7,119 nt of DNA from JAZQHR01 sp045540815 (GCA_045540815.1 JAZQHY010000033.1:1-7119), one strand, 5' to 3'. Counted from the stretch's first letter, positions 1 through 7,086 are shown. The notes: generated by a model from the sequence alone, not told the origin. Translations and numbers: made by a program.

Positions 1-2
1 CG

Positions 3-398
3 GTTGATTCTGCTGACACCAGTAAAGGCTTTATAAGAGTGCTCATCGATATACTCCCGTTTACAAAGGATTTAACAGAAATAGCAAAGCAGGAGCTTAT
101 ATCTTCTATGGATTTTATAATTAGAAAATGTGCGCACTTTACTCTATATGCCTTGCTTGGCTTTTTTGCCTTTGGTGCAATGAATTTTACGTTTTTAACA
201 AGTGTTAAATCAAATGTAATATGTTCGTTTGTAATATGCGTACTTTATGCTATATCAGATGAAATTCATCAGTATTTTGTACCAGGCAGAGCGTGCAGGG
301 TGTATGATATTTGTATCGATTCTCTGGGAAGTATATTTGGAATATCAATTTTTATTCTAATGAGTTTTTTATTTAAAAAATTAATACGTTCAAATTAA
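3..398 (+). CDS. VanZ-family membrane protein, 5'-partial
   Basis: This is the C-terminal part of a VanZ-like integral membrane protein. The reading frame is open to the left edge, with the first full codon at base 3, and the upstream residues (VDSADTSKGFIR) look like the usual VanZ segment after the first membrane helix. The GTG at 39 is therefore probably internal. Counting from base 3, family landmarks are RKCAHF (residues 41-46), SDEIHQ (85-90), FVPGR (92-96) and a DIxxDSLG motif (102-109). Three hydrophobic segments lie near 46-62, 71-85 and 108-124; the missing N-terminus would hold the first helix. VanZ itself is an accessory glycopeptide (teicoplanin) resistance protein, but most family members are chromosomal and of unknown function, so a resistance role should not be assumed. 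The gene ends in TAA just before a terminator. Family assignment is firm; function is unknown. Confidence 0.88.
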   Translation, partial: VDSADTSKGFIRVLIDILPFTKDLTEIAKQELISSMDFIIRKCAHFTLYALLGFFAFGAMNFTFLTSVKSNVICSFVICVLYAISDEIHQYFVPGRACRVYDICIDSLGSIFGISIFILMSFLFKKLIRSN

Positions 399-427
399 AA
401 TGCTAAACAATATTGTTTAGCATTTTT
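397..427 (+). terminator. Intrinsic terminator after the VanZ-family gene
   Basis: TGCTAAACAA (401-410) and TTGTTTAGCA (413-422) form a perfect inverted repeat. It is extended by AAAA before it and TTTTT after it, giving a stem of up to 14 base pairs with a tiny AT loop and a T tail. It separates the VanZ gene from the two-component operon. The A/T flanks could let it work in both directions, but both neighbours are on the + strand. Confidence 0.85.
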
Positions 428-445
428 ATATTTTAAAAAGTTATA

Positions 446-462
446 TGTTCTTAATTTGTTCA
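446..462 (+). promoter_or_regulatory. Candidate response-regulator box (11-base direct repeat)
   Basis: TGTTCT-TAATT-TGTTCA is a six-base direct repeat with an exact 11-base period. That is one helical turn, the arrangement typical of OmpR/PhoB-family regulator sites (compare the WalR box TGTWAH-N5-TGTWAH). The second repeat starts 33 to 34 bases before a TATGAT -10 candidate at 491-496. A similar repeat lies upstream of the protease gene. Autoregulation by the regulator encoded just downstream is inference; chance is possible in such AT-rich DNA. Confidence 0.4.
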
Positions 463-490
463 AAATTTATACTATATTTTTTAAAAATAA

Positions 491-512
491 TATGATAAAA
501 TACAAATATAAT
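491..512 (+). promoter_or_regulatory. Probable -10 region(s) of the two-component operon
   Basis: Two -10-like hexamers are visible: TATGAT at 491-496 and a perfect TATAAT at 507-512. Neither has a good TTGACA-like -35 box at 16-18 bases, which would fit an activator-dependent promoter using the direct repeat at 446-462. Which hexamer is used cannot be decided by eye. Confidence 0.4.
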
Positions 513-540
513 GAAGTAATTATGCCGAGAGGTGATAAAA

Positions 541-1230
541 ATGAATAGCGAAAATAGAATTCTAGTGGTAGATGATGACAAAAATATTTGTGAGCTTGTA
601 AGGCTTTATCTTGAAAAAGAAGGATATAGCACAACCATTGCTTATGATGGCAAGGAGGCACTAAATAGTTTTAAGCAAAACCCGCCTGTTGCAGTTGTGC
701 TTGATATTATGCTGCCTGTTTTAAACGGAATAGATGTTTTAAAGGAAATAAGAAGGTCAAGCAATATTCCTGTTATAATGCTTACTGCAAAAGGCGAAAC
801 ATTTGACAAGATACTGGGACTTGAGCTTGGAGCTGATGACTACATTGTAAAACCATTTGAACCGAAAGAACTTGTTGCAAGAGTTAAAGCCGTGCTTCGA
901 CGTACCGAAAATAAAGATATAGACAAAAAAGAAGTTGTATTTCCAAATTTAAGTATAAATTTAAATACATACGAACTTAAAGTTGGTGGTAAACAGCTTG
1001 ATATTCCACCAAAGGAACTGGAACTTTTGTACTTTCTTTGCTATCATCCAAACAAAGTATTTACACGTGACCAGCTTTTAGATGAGGTGTGGGGATACGA
1101 TTTCTTTGGAGATTCAAGAACTGTTGATGTCCATGTGAAAAGGCTTAGAGAAAAGCTTGAAGGATACGATGAATTTTGGCAACTTAAAACAGTATGGGGC
1201 GTTGGATATAAATTTGAAGTAAAGCAATAA
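541..1230 (+). CDS. OmpR/PhoB-family response regulator
   Basis: This 229-residue two-component regulator acts in the cytoplasm, receiving phosphate from the kinase encoded next to it and binding DNA. The receiver domain spans about residues 5-120: acidic cluster D11-D13, phosphoacceptor D55 in VLDIMLP, switch T82 in MLTAK, and K104 in YIVKPF. The C-terminal winged helix (about 130-228) has the usual WGYDFFGDSRTVDVHVKRLR recognition region and ends in WGVGYKF. I chose ATG 541 because the Shine-Dalgarno GAGAGGTG (527-534) sits 6 bases before it; an in-frame GTG at 532 overlaps that site and is an unlikely start. The kinase begins 17 bases after the stop, so the two are probably co-transcribed. 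WalR, PhoP and CssR are close in design, and sequence alone does not tell which pathway is served. Confidence 0.96.
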   Translation: MNSENRILVVDDDKNICELVRLYLEKEGYSTTIAYDGKEALNSFKQNPPVAVVLDIMLPVLNGIDVLKEIRRSSNIPVIMLTAKGETFDKILGLELGADDYIVKPFEPKELVARVKAVLRRTENKDIDKKEVVFPNLSINLNTYELKVGGKQLDIPPKELELLYFLCYHPNKVFTRDQLLDEVWGYDFFGDSRTVDVHVKRLREKLEGYDEFWQLKTVWGVGYKFEVKQ

Positions 1231-1247
1231 TTCGGGGTGTGTTTTTC

Positions 1248-2669
1248 TTGAAGAAAAAAGGTATTTTTCAAAAGTTAATACTTGGCGGTTTTATAATATT
1301 TCTTATAAGCTTTATAATGGTAGGCGCTTTTATGTTTGCCCTTGTAATGAATACTACGGTTGGCGAAAAAAAGATGCTTTTAAAAAGCAGTGCCGAAAGA
1401 ATAGGGGAAATAGGTCTTGTTACTATAAAGAGCGATTTTCCGTCTGCAAAGTTTATATTTAATTCGGTAGTGGAGAATATCAGCGTAAATATTGGTGCGT
1501 CAGTCGTAACTTTTGATAATAACAAAAGAATACTCACAGCATCAGGAGTGTATAAAAAGCAGTTTGAAAATAATGAGCTTAAAACCGATAAAAATATTGA
1601 AAATGTTTTAAAGGGTCAGGAAATTTCAAAAGTAGGATTTGGTGATAAAAAAGGTGATACATTTCTTACGTACGGAATGCCTATTGAAGAAAACGGAGTT
1701 GTGCACGGCGGTGTGCTTTTAAGTGTATCAATGCCCGAAATAAATAAATCTCTTAAAAGCATTCTTGTTAACTTTTTAATTTCTGCGTTAGCATCACTTC
1801 TTATAGCATTTTTATTGTTTTATTTTATAGCAAGAAGGATTATAAGGCCTATAAATGAAATGAGCGACGCAGTAAAGGAATTTGCAAAGGGTAAGTTTGA
1901 CAGACGAGTATCATCAAATGTAGAAGGCGAACTTGGTGAGCTTGCAGAAAATATTAATAATATGGCTATGAGCCTGGAAAACCTTGAAAGTATGAGAAGC
2001 AGTTTTATATCAAATGTTTCTCACGAGCTCAGAACACCTATGACATCTATAACTGGTTTTGTTGAAGGTGTACTTGACGGAACAATTCCTGATGAGAAAA
2101 AAGAAGAGTATTTAAATATCGTTCTTTCAGAATCAAAAAGACTTTCGCGTTTGGTGACAGACCTTCTTAATTTATCGAGGATAGACAGTAATAATCTAAA
2201 AATAAATAAACGATTATTTAATATTAACGAACTTATAAGACTTGTTATAATAAAATTTGAATCGCAAATAACAGAAAAGAATATTGATTTGACGTTTGAA
2301 ACATATGATGATTTGTGTGATGTATACGCAGACAACGACTCTATCACACAGGTTGTGACAAATATCCTTCATAATGCTATTAAATTTACAGATGTTGGTG
2401 GCAGTATAGGAATACGCATATGGGAATACGGAGATAAAGTGTATGTAGAAATTAAAAATACCGGTATGGGTATGAGTGAAGATGAGCTTAAATACATCTG
2501 GGACAGATTTTATAAAGCTGATGAATCCAGAAGTATGGATACCACAGGCACCGGACTTGGACTTTTCATTGTGAAAAACATTATTAACAGTCACAACGAA
2601 AAGATATGGGCGGAAAGCGTCTATGGCGAATTTGCTAAGTTTACCTTCTCGCTTTCAAAACGCAGCTAA
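1248..2669 (+). CDS. Membrane sensor histidine kinase (HAMP, HisKA, HATPase_c)
   Basis: This is the kinase partner of the preceding regulator, 473 residues from TTG 1248. Transmembrane helices lie near residues 10-34 and 172-195 and enclose an extracytoplasmic sensor of about 135 residues with no motif I recognise. A HAMP linker follows (about 196-248), then the H-box with H259 in SHELRTPMTSI, the N-box with N376 in ILHNAIKFT, the G1 box around 404-408, the F-box DRFYKAD and the G2 box GTGLGL (434-439). The G1 box reads NTGMG rather than DTGxG, a variant noted separately. I prefer TTG 1248 because GGGGTG (1234-1239) gives a Shine-Dalgarno 8 bases upstream; the in-frame GTG at 1239 overlaps that site and has no ribosome binding site of its own. 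The context with an HtrA-type protease suggests envelope or secretion stress sensing, as in CssS or CiaH, but the signal is unknown. Confidence 0.94.
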   Translation: MKKKGIFQKLILGGFIIFLISFIMVGAFMFALVMNTTVGEKKMLLKSSAERIGEIGLVTIKSDFPSAKFIFNSVVENISVNIGASVVTFDNNKRILTASGVYKKQFENNELKTDKNIENVLKGQEISKVGFGDKKGDTFLTYGMPIEENGVVHGGVLLSVSMPEINKSLKSILVNFLISALASLLIAFLLFYFIARRIIRPINEMSDAVKEFAKGKFDRRVSSNVEGELGELAENINNMAMSLENLESMRSSFISNVSHELRTPMTSITGFVEGVLDGTIPDEKKEEYLNIVLSESKRLSRLVTDLLNLSRIDSNNLKINKRLFNINELIRLVIIKFESQITEKNIDLTFETYDDLCDVYADNDSITQVVTNILHNAIKFTDVGGSIGIRIWEYGDKVYVEIKNTGMGMSEDELKYIWDRFYKADESRSMDTTGTGLGLFIVKNIINSHNEKIWAESVYGEFAKFTFSLSKRS

Positions 2670-2670
2670 A

Positions 2671-2692
2671 ATTCACATATTATTCATATTAT
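2671..2692 (+). promoter_or_regulatory. Candidate response-regulator box upstream of the protease gene
   Basis: ATTCACATATT and ATTCATATTAT are adjacent direct repeats sharing ATTCA with an exact 11-base period. The second copy starts 32 bases before the TATAAT at 2714-2719, close to the distance seen in front of the regulator gene. The shared half-site could be written RTTCW. A role as a binding site for the upstream regulator is inference. Confidence 0.38.
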
Positions 2693-2713
2693 TTTAAAAA
2701 ATATCGTGTAATA

Positions 2714-2740
2714 TATAATTGTGAAATGCATTAAGGAGGA
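2714..2740 (+). promoter_or_regulatory. -10 box and Shine-Dalgarno of the HtrA-type protease gene
   Basis: A perfect TATAAT lies at 2714-2719 with only an AT-rich, non-consensus -35 region, which suggests an activated promoter. AAGGAGGA at 2733-2740 is a near-perfect ribosome binding site 8 bases before ATG 2749. The gap after the kinase gene has no GC-containing terminator hairpin, so read-through from the two-component operon is also likely. Confidence 0.55.
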
Positions 2741-2748
2741 ATTTTAAA

Positions 2749-3981
2749 ATGGATGAATTTAAATGGAATAATGATGATTTTCAAATGAATCATACACATT
2801 CTTACTCGAATCCTATAGAGGGTAATGCATCATATGCTGATGCGCCGAAAAAGAAATTTAAAAACATATTTAAAAATAAAACTGTAAAACTGCCTTTTGT
2901 AATTATAGCTATCATACTTACCGCAGCGGTTTCAGTATCAGCGTTTGCACTTATTGCAAATGCTCCGAATGGTCAAAGTGCGATTTTGCATAATGCGCCT
3001 TTATCAGAAAATAAAACTGCAGGTGTTACAACAGTAACTGAAAATTCAAGAAAGATTATGGAAACTCCTGATATAGTTGATAAAGTTGGTCCTGCAGTTG
3101 TGGGAGTTACAAATATTACTACTTATACAAGCTATTTTGGAGAATCTACTCAAGATAGCGAAGGCTCAGGCATAGTGATTACTGCAGACGGATATATAGC
3201 AACAAATTATCACGTTATAGAAGGTGCAACCAAAATAAAGGTTTCTCTTAATAATGGAGATGAGTACGAGGCCAAGGTTATAGGCGGAGATGCACAGACC
3301 GATATAGCAATTATTAAAATTGATGCAAAAGATTTAACATATGCTACACTTGGAAATAGTAGTGAACTTAGAGTTGGTGAAAAGGCAATCGCTATAGGAA
3401 ACCCTCTTGGTCAGGAATTTGCAGGAACAGTTACACAAGGTGTAATTAGTGCGCTAAACAGAAGCGTTACTTTTGAAGATAAAACTCTTACTTTGATACA
3501 AACCGATGCGGCAATTAACCCTGGTAACTCTGGCGGAGCGCTTGTTAATTCATATGGTGAAGTAATAGGTATAAATACCGCTAAAATTTCATCAAACGAG
3601 CTTGAAGGACTTGGCTTTGCTATACCTATAGATGAAGCAAAGCCTGTTATAGAAGACCTAATAAAATACGGCTATGTAAAGGGAAGACCATTTATAGGTG
3701 TAACAGGCAGAAGTGTTACTGAACGTGATGCAAAAGCCTATAATATGGTTGTAGGTGTGTATGTGGTATCAGTTTCTGAATATTCACCTGCTGAAAAATC
3801 AGGAATAATGATTGGCGATATCATTACCGAGGTTAACGGCACTAAAGTTACTACGGTTGACGAGATAAACGAAATTAAAAATAAATTTGCACCTGGAAAG
3901 ACTATTTCAGTAAAAATATGGAGACAGGGGCAGACAAAAACCATTTCACTTACTTTGGGCGAAAATATAGCAGGACAGTAA
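2749..3981 (+). CDS. HtrA/DegP-family serine protease with one PDZ domain
   Basis: This 410-residue membrane-anchored protease (S1C family) degrades or refolds damaged proteins outside the membrane. Residues 1-47 are a polar, Asn/His-rich cytoplasmic stretch ending in a basic patch (KKKFKNIFKNKTVK). A single transmembrane anchor follows at about 48-70 with no obvious signal peptidase site. The catalytic triad is complete: H155 in TNYHVIEG, D185 in QTDIAIIK and S261 in NPGNSGGA. A PDZ domain covers about 316-406, starting FIGV and including GVYVVSV, SPAEKSGI and GDIITEVNG. Length and architecture match Gram-positive HtrA/HtrB/HtrC proteins. It lies 79 bases after the kinase gene and ends at its own terminator. 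In other Firmicutes such proteases are targets of neighbouring two-component systems (CssRS, CiaRH) or part of the wal operon. Which htr paralogue this matches is not clear, so no symbol is given. Confidence 0.95.
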   Translation: MDEFKWNNDDFQMNHTHSYSNPIEGNASYADAPKKKFKNIFKNKTVKLPFVIIAIILTAAVSVSAFALIANAPNGQSAILHNAPLSENKTAGVTTVTENSRKIMETPDIVDKVGPAVVGVTNITTYTSYFGESTQDSEGSGIVITADGYIATNYHVIEGATKIKVSLNNGDEYEAKVIGGDAQTDIAIIKIDAKDLTYATLGNSSELRVGEKAIAIGNPLGQEFAGTVTQGVISALNRSVTFEDKTLTLIQTDAAINPGNSGGALVNSYGEVIGINTAKISSNELEGLGFAIPIDEAKPVIEDLIKYGYVKGRPFIGVTGRSVTERDAKAYNMVVGVYVVSVSEYSPAEKSGIMIGDIITEVNGTKVTTVDEINEIKNKFAPGKTISVKIWRQGQTKTISLTLGENIAGQ

Positions 3982-3988
3982 TACAAAT

Positions 3989-4020
3989 AAAGTGCTATCA
4001 ATTAATTGGTAGCGCTTTTT
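3989..4020 (+). terminator. Intrinsic terminator after the protease gene
   Basis: AAAGTGCTATCAA (3989-4001) pairs with TTGGTAGCGCTTT (4006-4018) through 11 Watson-Crick and two G-U pairs around a short TTAAT-type loop. A five-T run at 4016-4020 follows the last G-C pair. It ends the regulator-kinase-protease unit and isolates the dehydrogenase gene. Confidence 0.85.
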
Positions 4021-4054
4021 GTATATTTTACACTTTCTTATGAAAAAATAGACT

Positions 4055-4073
4055 TATAATTAATAAAGGAGTG
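4055..4073 (+). promoter_or_regulatory. -10 box and Shine-Dalgarno of the D-lactate dehydrogenase gene
   Basis: TATAAT at 4055-4060 is a perfect -10 hexamer, but the best -35-like motif (TTTACA, 4027-4032) is too far away at 22 bases. AAAGGAGTG at 4065-4073 lies 6 bases before GTG 4080 and fixes that start. The transcript leader would be very short. Confidence 0.5.
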
Positions 4074-4079
4074 TAAAAA

Positions 4080-5114
4080 GTGAAAAAAATCTGTATGTTT
4101 GATACAAAACCATACGATAAAGTGTTTTTTGATAAATTAAAAGAAAGGTATGATTTTGAAATTGAGTATTATGAGTCAAAATTGAATAAAAACACTGCTG
4201 TAATGGCGCGTGGGTTTGATGGTGCAGTCGCTTTTGTAAATGACGTGATAGACGAAAAAACGATAAATACATTAAATGATTTGGGTGTAAATATTCTTGC
4301 AATGCGATGCGCAGGATATAATAACATTGATTTTAAGTCAGCATACGGAAAAGTTCACGTTGTCAGGGTGCCTGCATATTCGCCATATGCCGTTGCAGAA
4401 CACGCTATAACACTTCTCCTTATGATAAACAGAAAAGTAAACCACGCGTATAACCGTGTACGAGAGTATAATTTCAGCTTAAACGGACTTACAGGTTTTG
4501 ACCTTAAGGGCAAAACAGTTGGTGTAGTTGGAACAGGAAAAATTGGAAGAACATTCATAGATATATGTAAGGGTTTTGGTATGAACATTATTGCATATGA
4601 TCCATATCCGATAAACGGAAGCGATATAAAGTATGTTGATTTTTCTACTCTTTGCGAAGAGTCAGATATTATATCGCTGCATTGTCCGCTTACTAAGGAA
4701 ACCAAACACATTATAAACAAGGACACCATAAGTAAAATGAAAGACGGGGTGTATATAATTAATACATCACGTGGCGCACTTATAGACAGTGAAGAGCTTT
4801 TAAAGGGCATTAAGGAAAAGAAAATAGGCGGTGCAGGACTTGATGTTTATGAAGAAGAGGCAGATGTGTTTTATGAGGATTTGTCAACGACAATTATCGA
4901 TGATGATATTCTGCTTGGACTGATTGCTATGCCGAATGTAGTTGTAACCTCGCATCAGGCATACCTTACAAATGAAGCGCTTTTTAATATTGCTGAAACA
5001 ACACTTGACAATCTTAATGACTATTTTGAAGAAAAAGAACTAAAAAATGAAATATGCTACAATTGTATAAAGAAAAACACATGCGACAGAAAGCATAATA
5101 AAAGATGCTTTTGA
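4080..5114 (+). CDS. D-lactate dehydrogenase-type 2-hydroxyacid dehydrogenase with Cys-rich tail
   Basis: The 344-residue product should interconvert a D-2-hydroxyacid and its 2-keto acid (probably D-lactate and pyruvate) with NADH in the cytoplasm, regenerating NAD+ in fermentation. The Rossmann motif is GTGKIG (151-156) and D174 ends the second strand (IIAYDPYP), as expected for NAD+ preference. Catalytic residues are R231 (TSRGALID), E260 (DVYEEE) and H292 (TSHQAYLT). Their spacings of 29 and 32 residues equal those of R235, E264 and H296 in Lactobacillus D-lactate dehydrogenase. After the usual C-terminal ELxNE motif an extra tail of about 20 residues carries four cysteines (C-x2-C-x5-C-x7-C). 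The start GTG 4080 has a strong Shine-Dalgarno. The gene stands alone between two terminators. Substrate is not proven: phenyllactate- or hydroxyisocaproate-type dehydrogenases belong to the same family. Confidence 0.9.
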   Translation: MKKICMFDTKPYDKVFFDKLKERYDFEIEYYESKLNKNTAVMARGFDGAVAFVNDVIDEKTINTLNDLGVNILAMRCAGYNNIDFKSAYGKVHVVRVPAYSPYAVAEHAITLLLMINRKVNHAYNRVREYNFSLNGLTGFDLKGKTVGVVGTGKIGRTFIDICKGFGMNIIAYDPYPINGSDIKYVDFSTLCEESDIISLHCPLTKETKHIINKDTISKMKDGVYIINTSRGALIDSEELLKGIKEKKIGGAGLDVYEEEADVFYEDLSTTIIDDDILLGLIAMPNVVVTSHQAYLTNEALFNIAETTLDNLNDYFEEKELKNEICYNCIKKNTCDRKHNKRCF

Positions 5115-5130
5115 TTTAATTGGAATAAGT

Positions 5131-5174
5131 CCACAGTAAACGAGAAATTTTTCGTGTATTGTGGGCTGTTTTTG
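5131..5174 (+). terminator. Probable intrinsic terminator after the dehydrogenase gene
   Basis: CCACAGTAAACGA (5131-5143) can pair with TCGTGTATTGTGG (5152-5164), with one G-U pair and one A-G mismatch, around an AT-rich loop that can zip further. A TTTTT run follows at about 5169-5173 after four unpaired bases. A second, weaker hairpin, AAAGCAT/ATGCTTT (5090-5096 with 5105-5111), overlaps the last codons of the dehydrogenase. Confidence 0.6.
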
Positions 5175-5205
5175 TTACAAAACTGTGTTAAATTGTGCCA
5201 AAAAC

Positions 5206-5235
5206 TTGACATATCCGCTATATATAGTGTATTCT
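5206..5235 (+). promoter_or_regulatory. Sigma-A-type promoter of the topoisomerase gene
   Basis: A perfect TTGACA -35 box (5206-5211) is followed after 18 bases by TATTCT (5230-5235, four of six matches to TATAAT). Transcription would begin near 5242, leaving a leader of about 33 bases with the Shine-Dalgarno GAGAGGTG at 5258-5265. This is the best -35 box in the window and fits constitutive expression. Confidence 0.65.
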
Positions 5236-5274
5236 AATTATATATGTAATTTGGTGCGAGAGGTGAAATGTTTA

Positions 5275-7086
5275 GTGGCGAAGAAGAATTATGATAACGA
5301 AAGTATATCCATGCTTAAAGGTGCCGACAGAGTTAGAAAAAGACCTGCTGTTATTTTTGGCTCAGACGGTTTAGAAGGTTGTCAGCATGCGGTATTCGAA
5401 ATATTATCAAACGCTATTGACGAAGCCCGTGAAGGATACGGAACAGTTATAGAGGTTAGAAGATTTTTAGATAAATCTGTTGAGGTTACAGACTACGGAC
5501 GTGGTGTTCCGCTAGATTTTAACCCTACGGAAAACAGATACAACTGGGAGCTTGTGTATTGTGAGCTTTATGCAGGCGGTAAATACAATACAAATTCAGG
5601 CGAAAACTATGAGTATAGTTTAGGTCTAAACGGTCTTGGTGCGTGTGCTACTCAGTATGCGTCTGAATATATGGATGTAATTTCTTGCCGTGATGGTTTC
5701 AGATATGAGCTTCATTTTGAAAAAGGTGAAAATATTGGCGGACTTAAGAAAGAGGCGTACAATTACAAGCATACTATGACTCGAGTTAAGTGGCGTCCTG
5801 ACCTTGACGTGTTCACCGATATAAATATACCTCTTGAATATTTTCAGGATGTAATGAAAAAGCAGGCTATAGTAAATAAAGGTCTGTTATTCAAACTTAA
5901 AAATGAAGTTTCGTATGGTAGTTTTGAAGAATTTGAGTATATATATAACGATGGTATTGTTGATTATGTTAAAGAGGTAGAACAGGAAACTGCGATAACT
6001 GACGTTAAGTATATAGAATGCGAAAAGCGTGGTCGCGACAGAGAGGACAAGCCTGAATATAAGGTTAAACTTTCGGTGGCATTTTGCTTTAGCAATAAAG
6101 TGAATTTACTTGAGTATTATCATAACTCAAGCTATTTAGAGCACGGAGGTTCACCAGATAAAGCGGTAACAAATGCATTTGTATATGCTATCGATAAATA
6201 CCTAAAGCAAAACAGTAAGTACAACAAAGGCGAGAGTAAGATAAGCTTTGTCGATATAAAAGACTGTTTGGTTTTGGTGTCAAACTCGTTTTCTACTATG
6301 ACTAGCTATGCTAACCAGACGAAAAAAGCTATCACAAACGTGTTTATTCAGGAGGCGATGACAGAATTTCTTCGTCACGAGCTTGAGGTTTATTTTATAG
6401 AAAATAAAGTTGAGGCTGACAAGATTGCAGGTCAGGTGCTTGTGAACAAACGTAGCCGTGAGCACGCTGAAAAAGCAAGAGTAAATATAGCAAAAAAACT
6501 TAGCGGAAATATTGATATAAACAACAGAATACAGAAATTTGTTGATTGTCGTACAAAAGACGTTTCAAAACGCGAAGTTTATATAGTTGAGGGTGACTCG
6601 GCTTTAGGCTCGTGTAAGCTTGGCAGAGATTCGGAATTCCAGGCTATAATGCCTGTACGTGGTAAGATACTAAACTGCTTAAAATCTGATTTTGAAAAGA
6701 TATTTAAAAGTGATGTTATCGTTGATTTGTTGAAGGTTTTGGGTTGCGGTGTAGAGATTTCATCAAAGCACAACAAAAATGTTTCAACATTTGATATGAA
6801 TAACCTTCGTTGGAATAAAGTTATTATCTGTACAGATGCCGATGTTGATGGTTTCCAGATAAGAACACTTATCCTTGCAATGCTTTACAGACTTGTACCT
6901 ACACTTATCGAAGAGGGAAAAGTATTTATAGCAGAATCACCTCTATTTGAGATAACGCATAAAAACAATACTTATTTTGCATATTCGGAAAAGGAAAAAG
7001 CGGATATACTTTCAAAGCTTGACGGCAAGGTGACTATTCAACGTTCAAAAGGTCTTGGTGAAAACGACCCTGATATGATGTGGGAA
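5275..7086 (+). CDS. Divergent type IIA topoisomerase B subunit (GyrB/ParE-like), 3'-truncated by contig end
   Basis: This is the ATPase and Toprim subunit of a gyrase/topoisomerase IV-like enzyme, which would pair with a GyrA/ParC-like subunit to pass DNA strands using ATP. The GHKL ATPase has E42, N46, D49, E50 and D73 at the same positions as E. coli GyrB, plus QTK (348-350). The Toprim part has EGDSA (439-443), PVRGK, DADVDG (521-526) and GLGE (593-596). Several signatures differ from classical GyrB/ParE: VIFG for MYIG, SLGLNGLG (115-122) for SGGLHGVG, and DGFQIR for DGSHIR. I recall such sequences as a separate clostridial paralogue usually annotated as DNA topoisomerase or gyrase subunit B. 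Start GTG 5275 has GAGAGGTG 9 bases upstream; an extension back to 5161 would cross a terminator and the promoter. Family text ends at W603-E604. The next bases are adapter, so the stop at 7096-7098 is not real and roughly 50 residues are missing. Confidence 0.9.

Noticed and set aside
39..41. GTG 39 as the real start of the VanZ-family gene
   Set aside because: Only a weak AAAGG lies ten bases upstream, and the in-frame residues before it fit the VanZ family, so the gene most likely begins left of the window.
2214..2594. Long antisense open frame opposite the kinase gene
   Set aside because: It is the mirror of a well-supported kinase coding region, lacks a ribosome binding site, and its translation shows no domain pattern.
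2687..2705. AT-only inverted repeat between the kinase and protease genes as a terminator
   Set aside because: It has no G-C pairs and no T tail after a stable stem, so it would not form an effective terminator.
4021..4079. Redox (Rex) or catabolite (cre) operator in front of the D-lactate dehydrogenase gene
   Set aside because: No TTGTGAA-N4-TTCACAA-like palindrome or cre-like sequence could be found in the short region.
5217..5246. TATATATA-type symmetry around the topoisomerase promoter as an operator
   Set aside because: The symmetry consists only of alternating A and T, as expected in AT-rich promoter DNA, with no conserved central or flanking pattern.
5161..5274. Possible 38-residue N-terminal extension of the topoisomerase gene from GTG 5161
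   Set aside because: The stretch runs through the right arm of a terminator hairpin and the -35/-10 promoter, has no Shine-Dalgarno, and the translated residues do not resemble the family.
5268..5294. Eight-codon out-of-frame ATG minicistron overlapping the topoisomerase start
   Set aside because: The ATG is only two bases after the GAGAGGTG site, too close for normal initiation, and the peptide has no recognisable feature. Chance is the simpler explanation.
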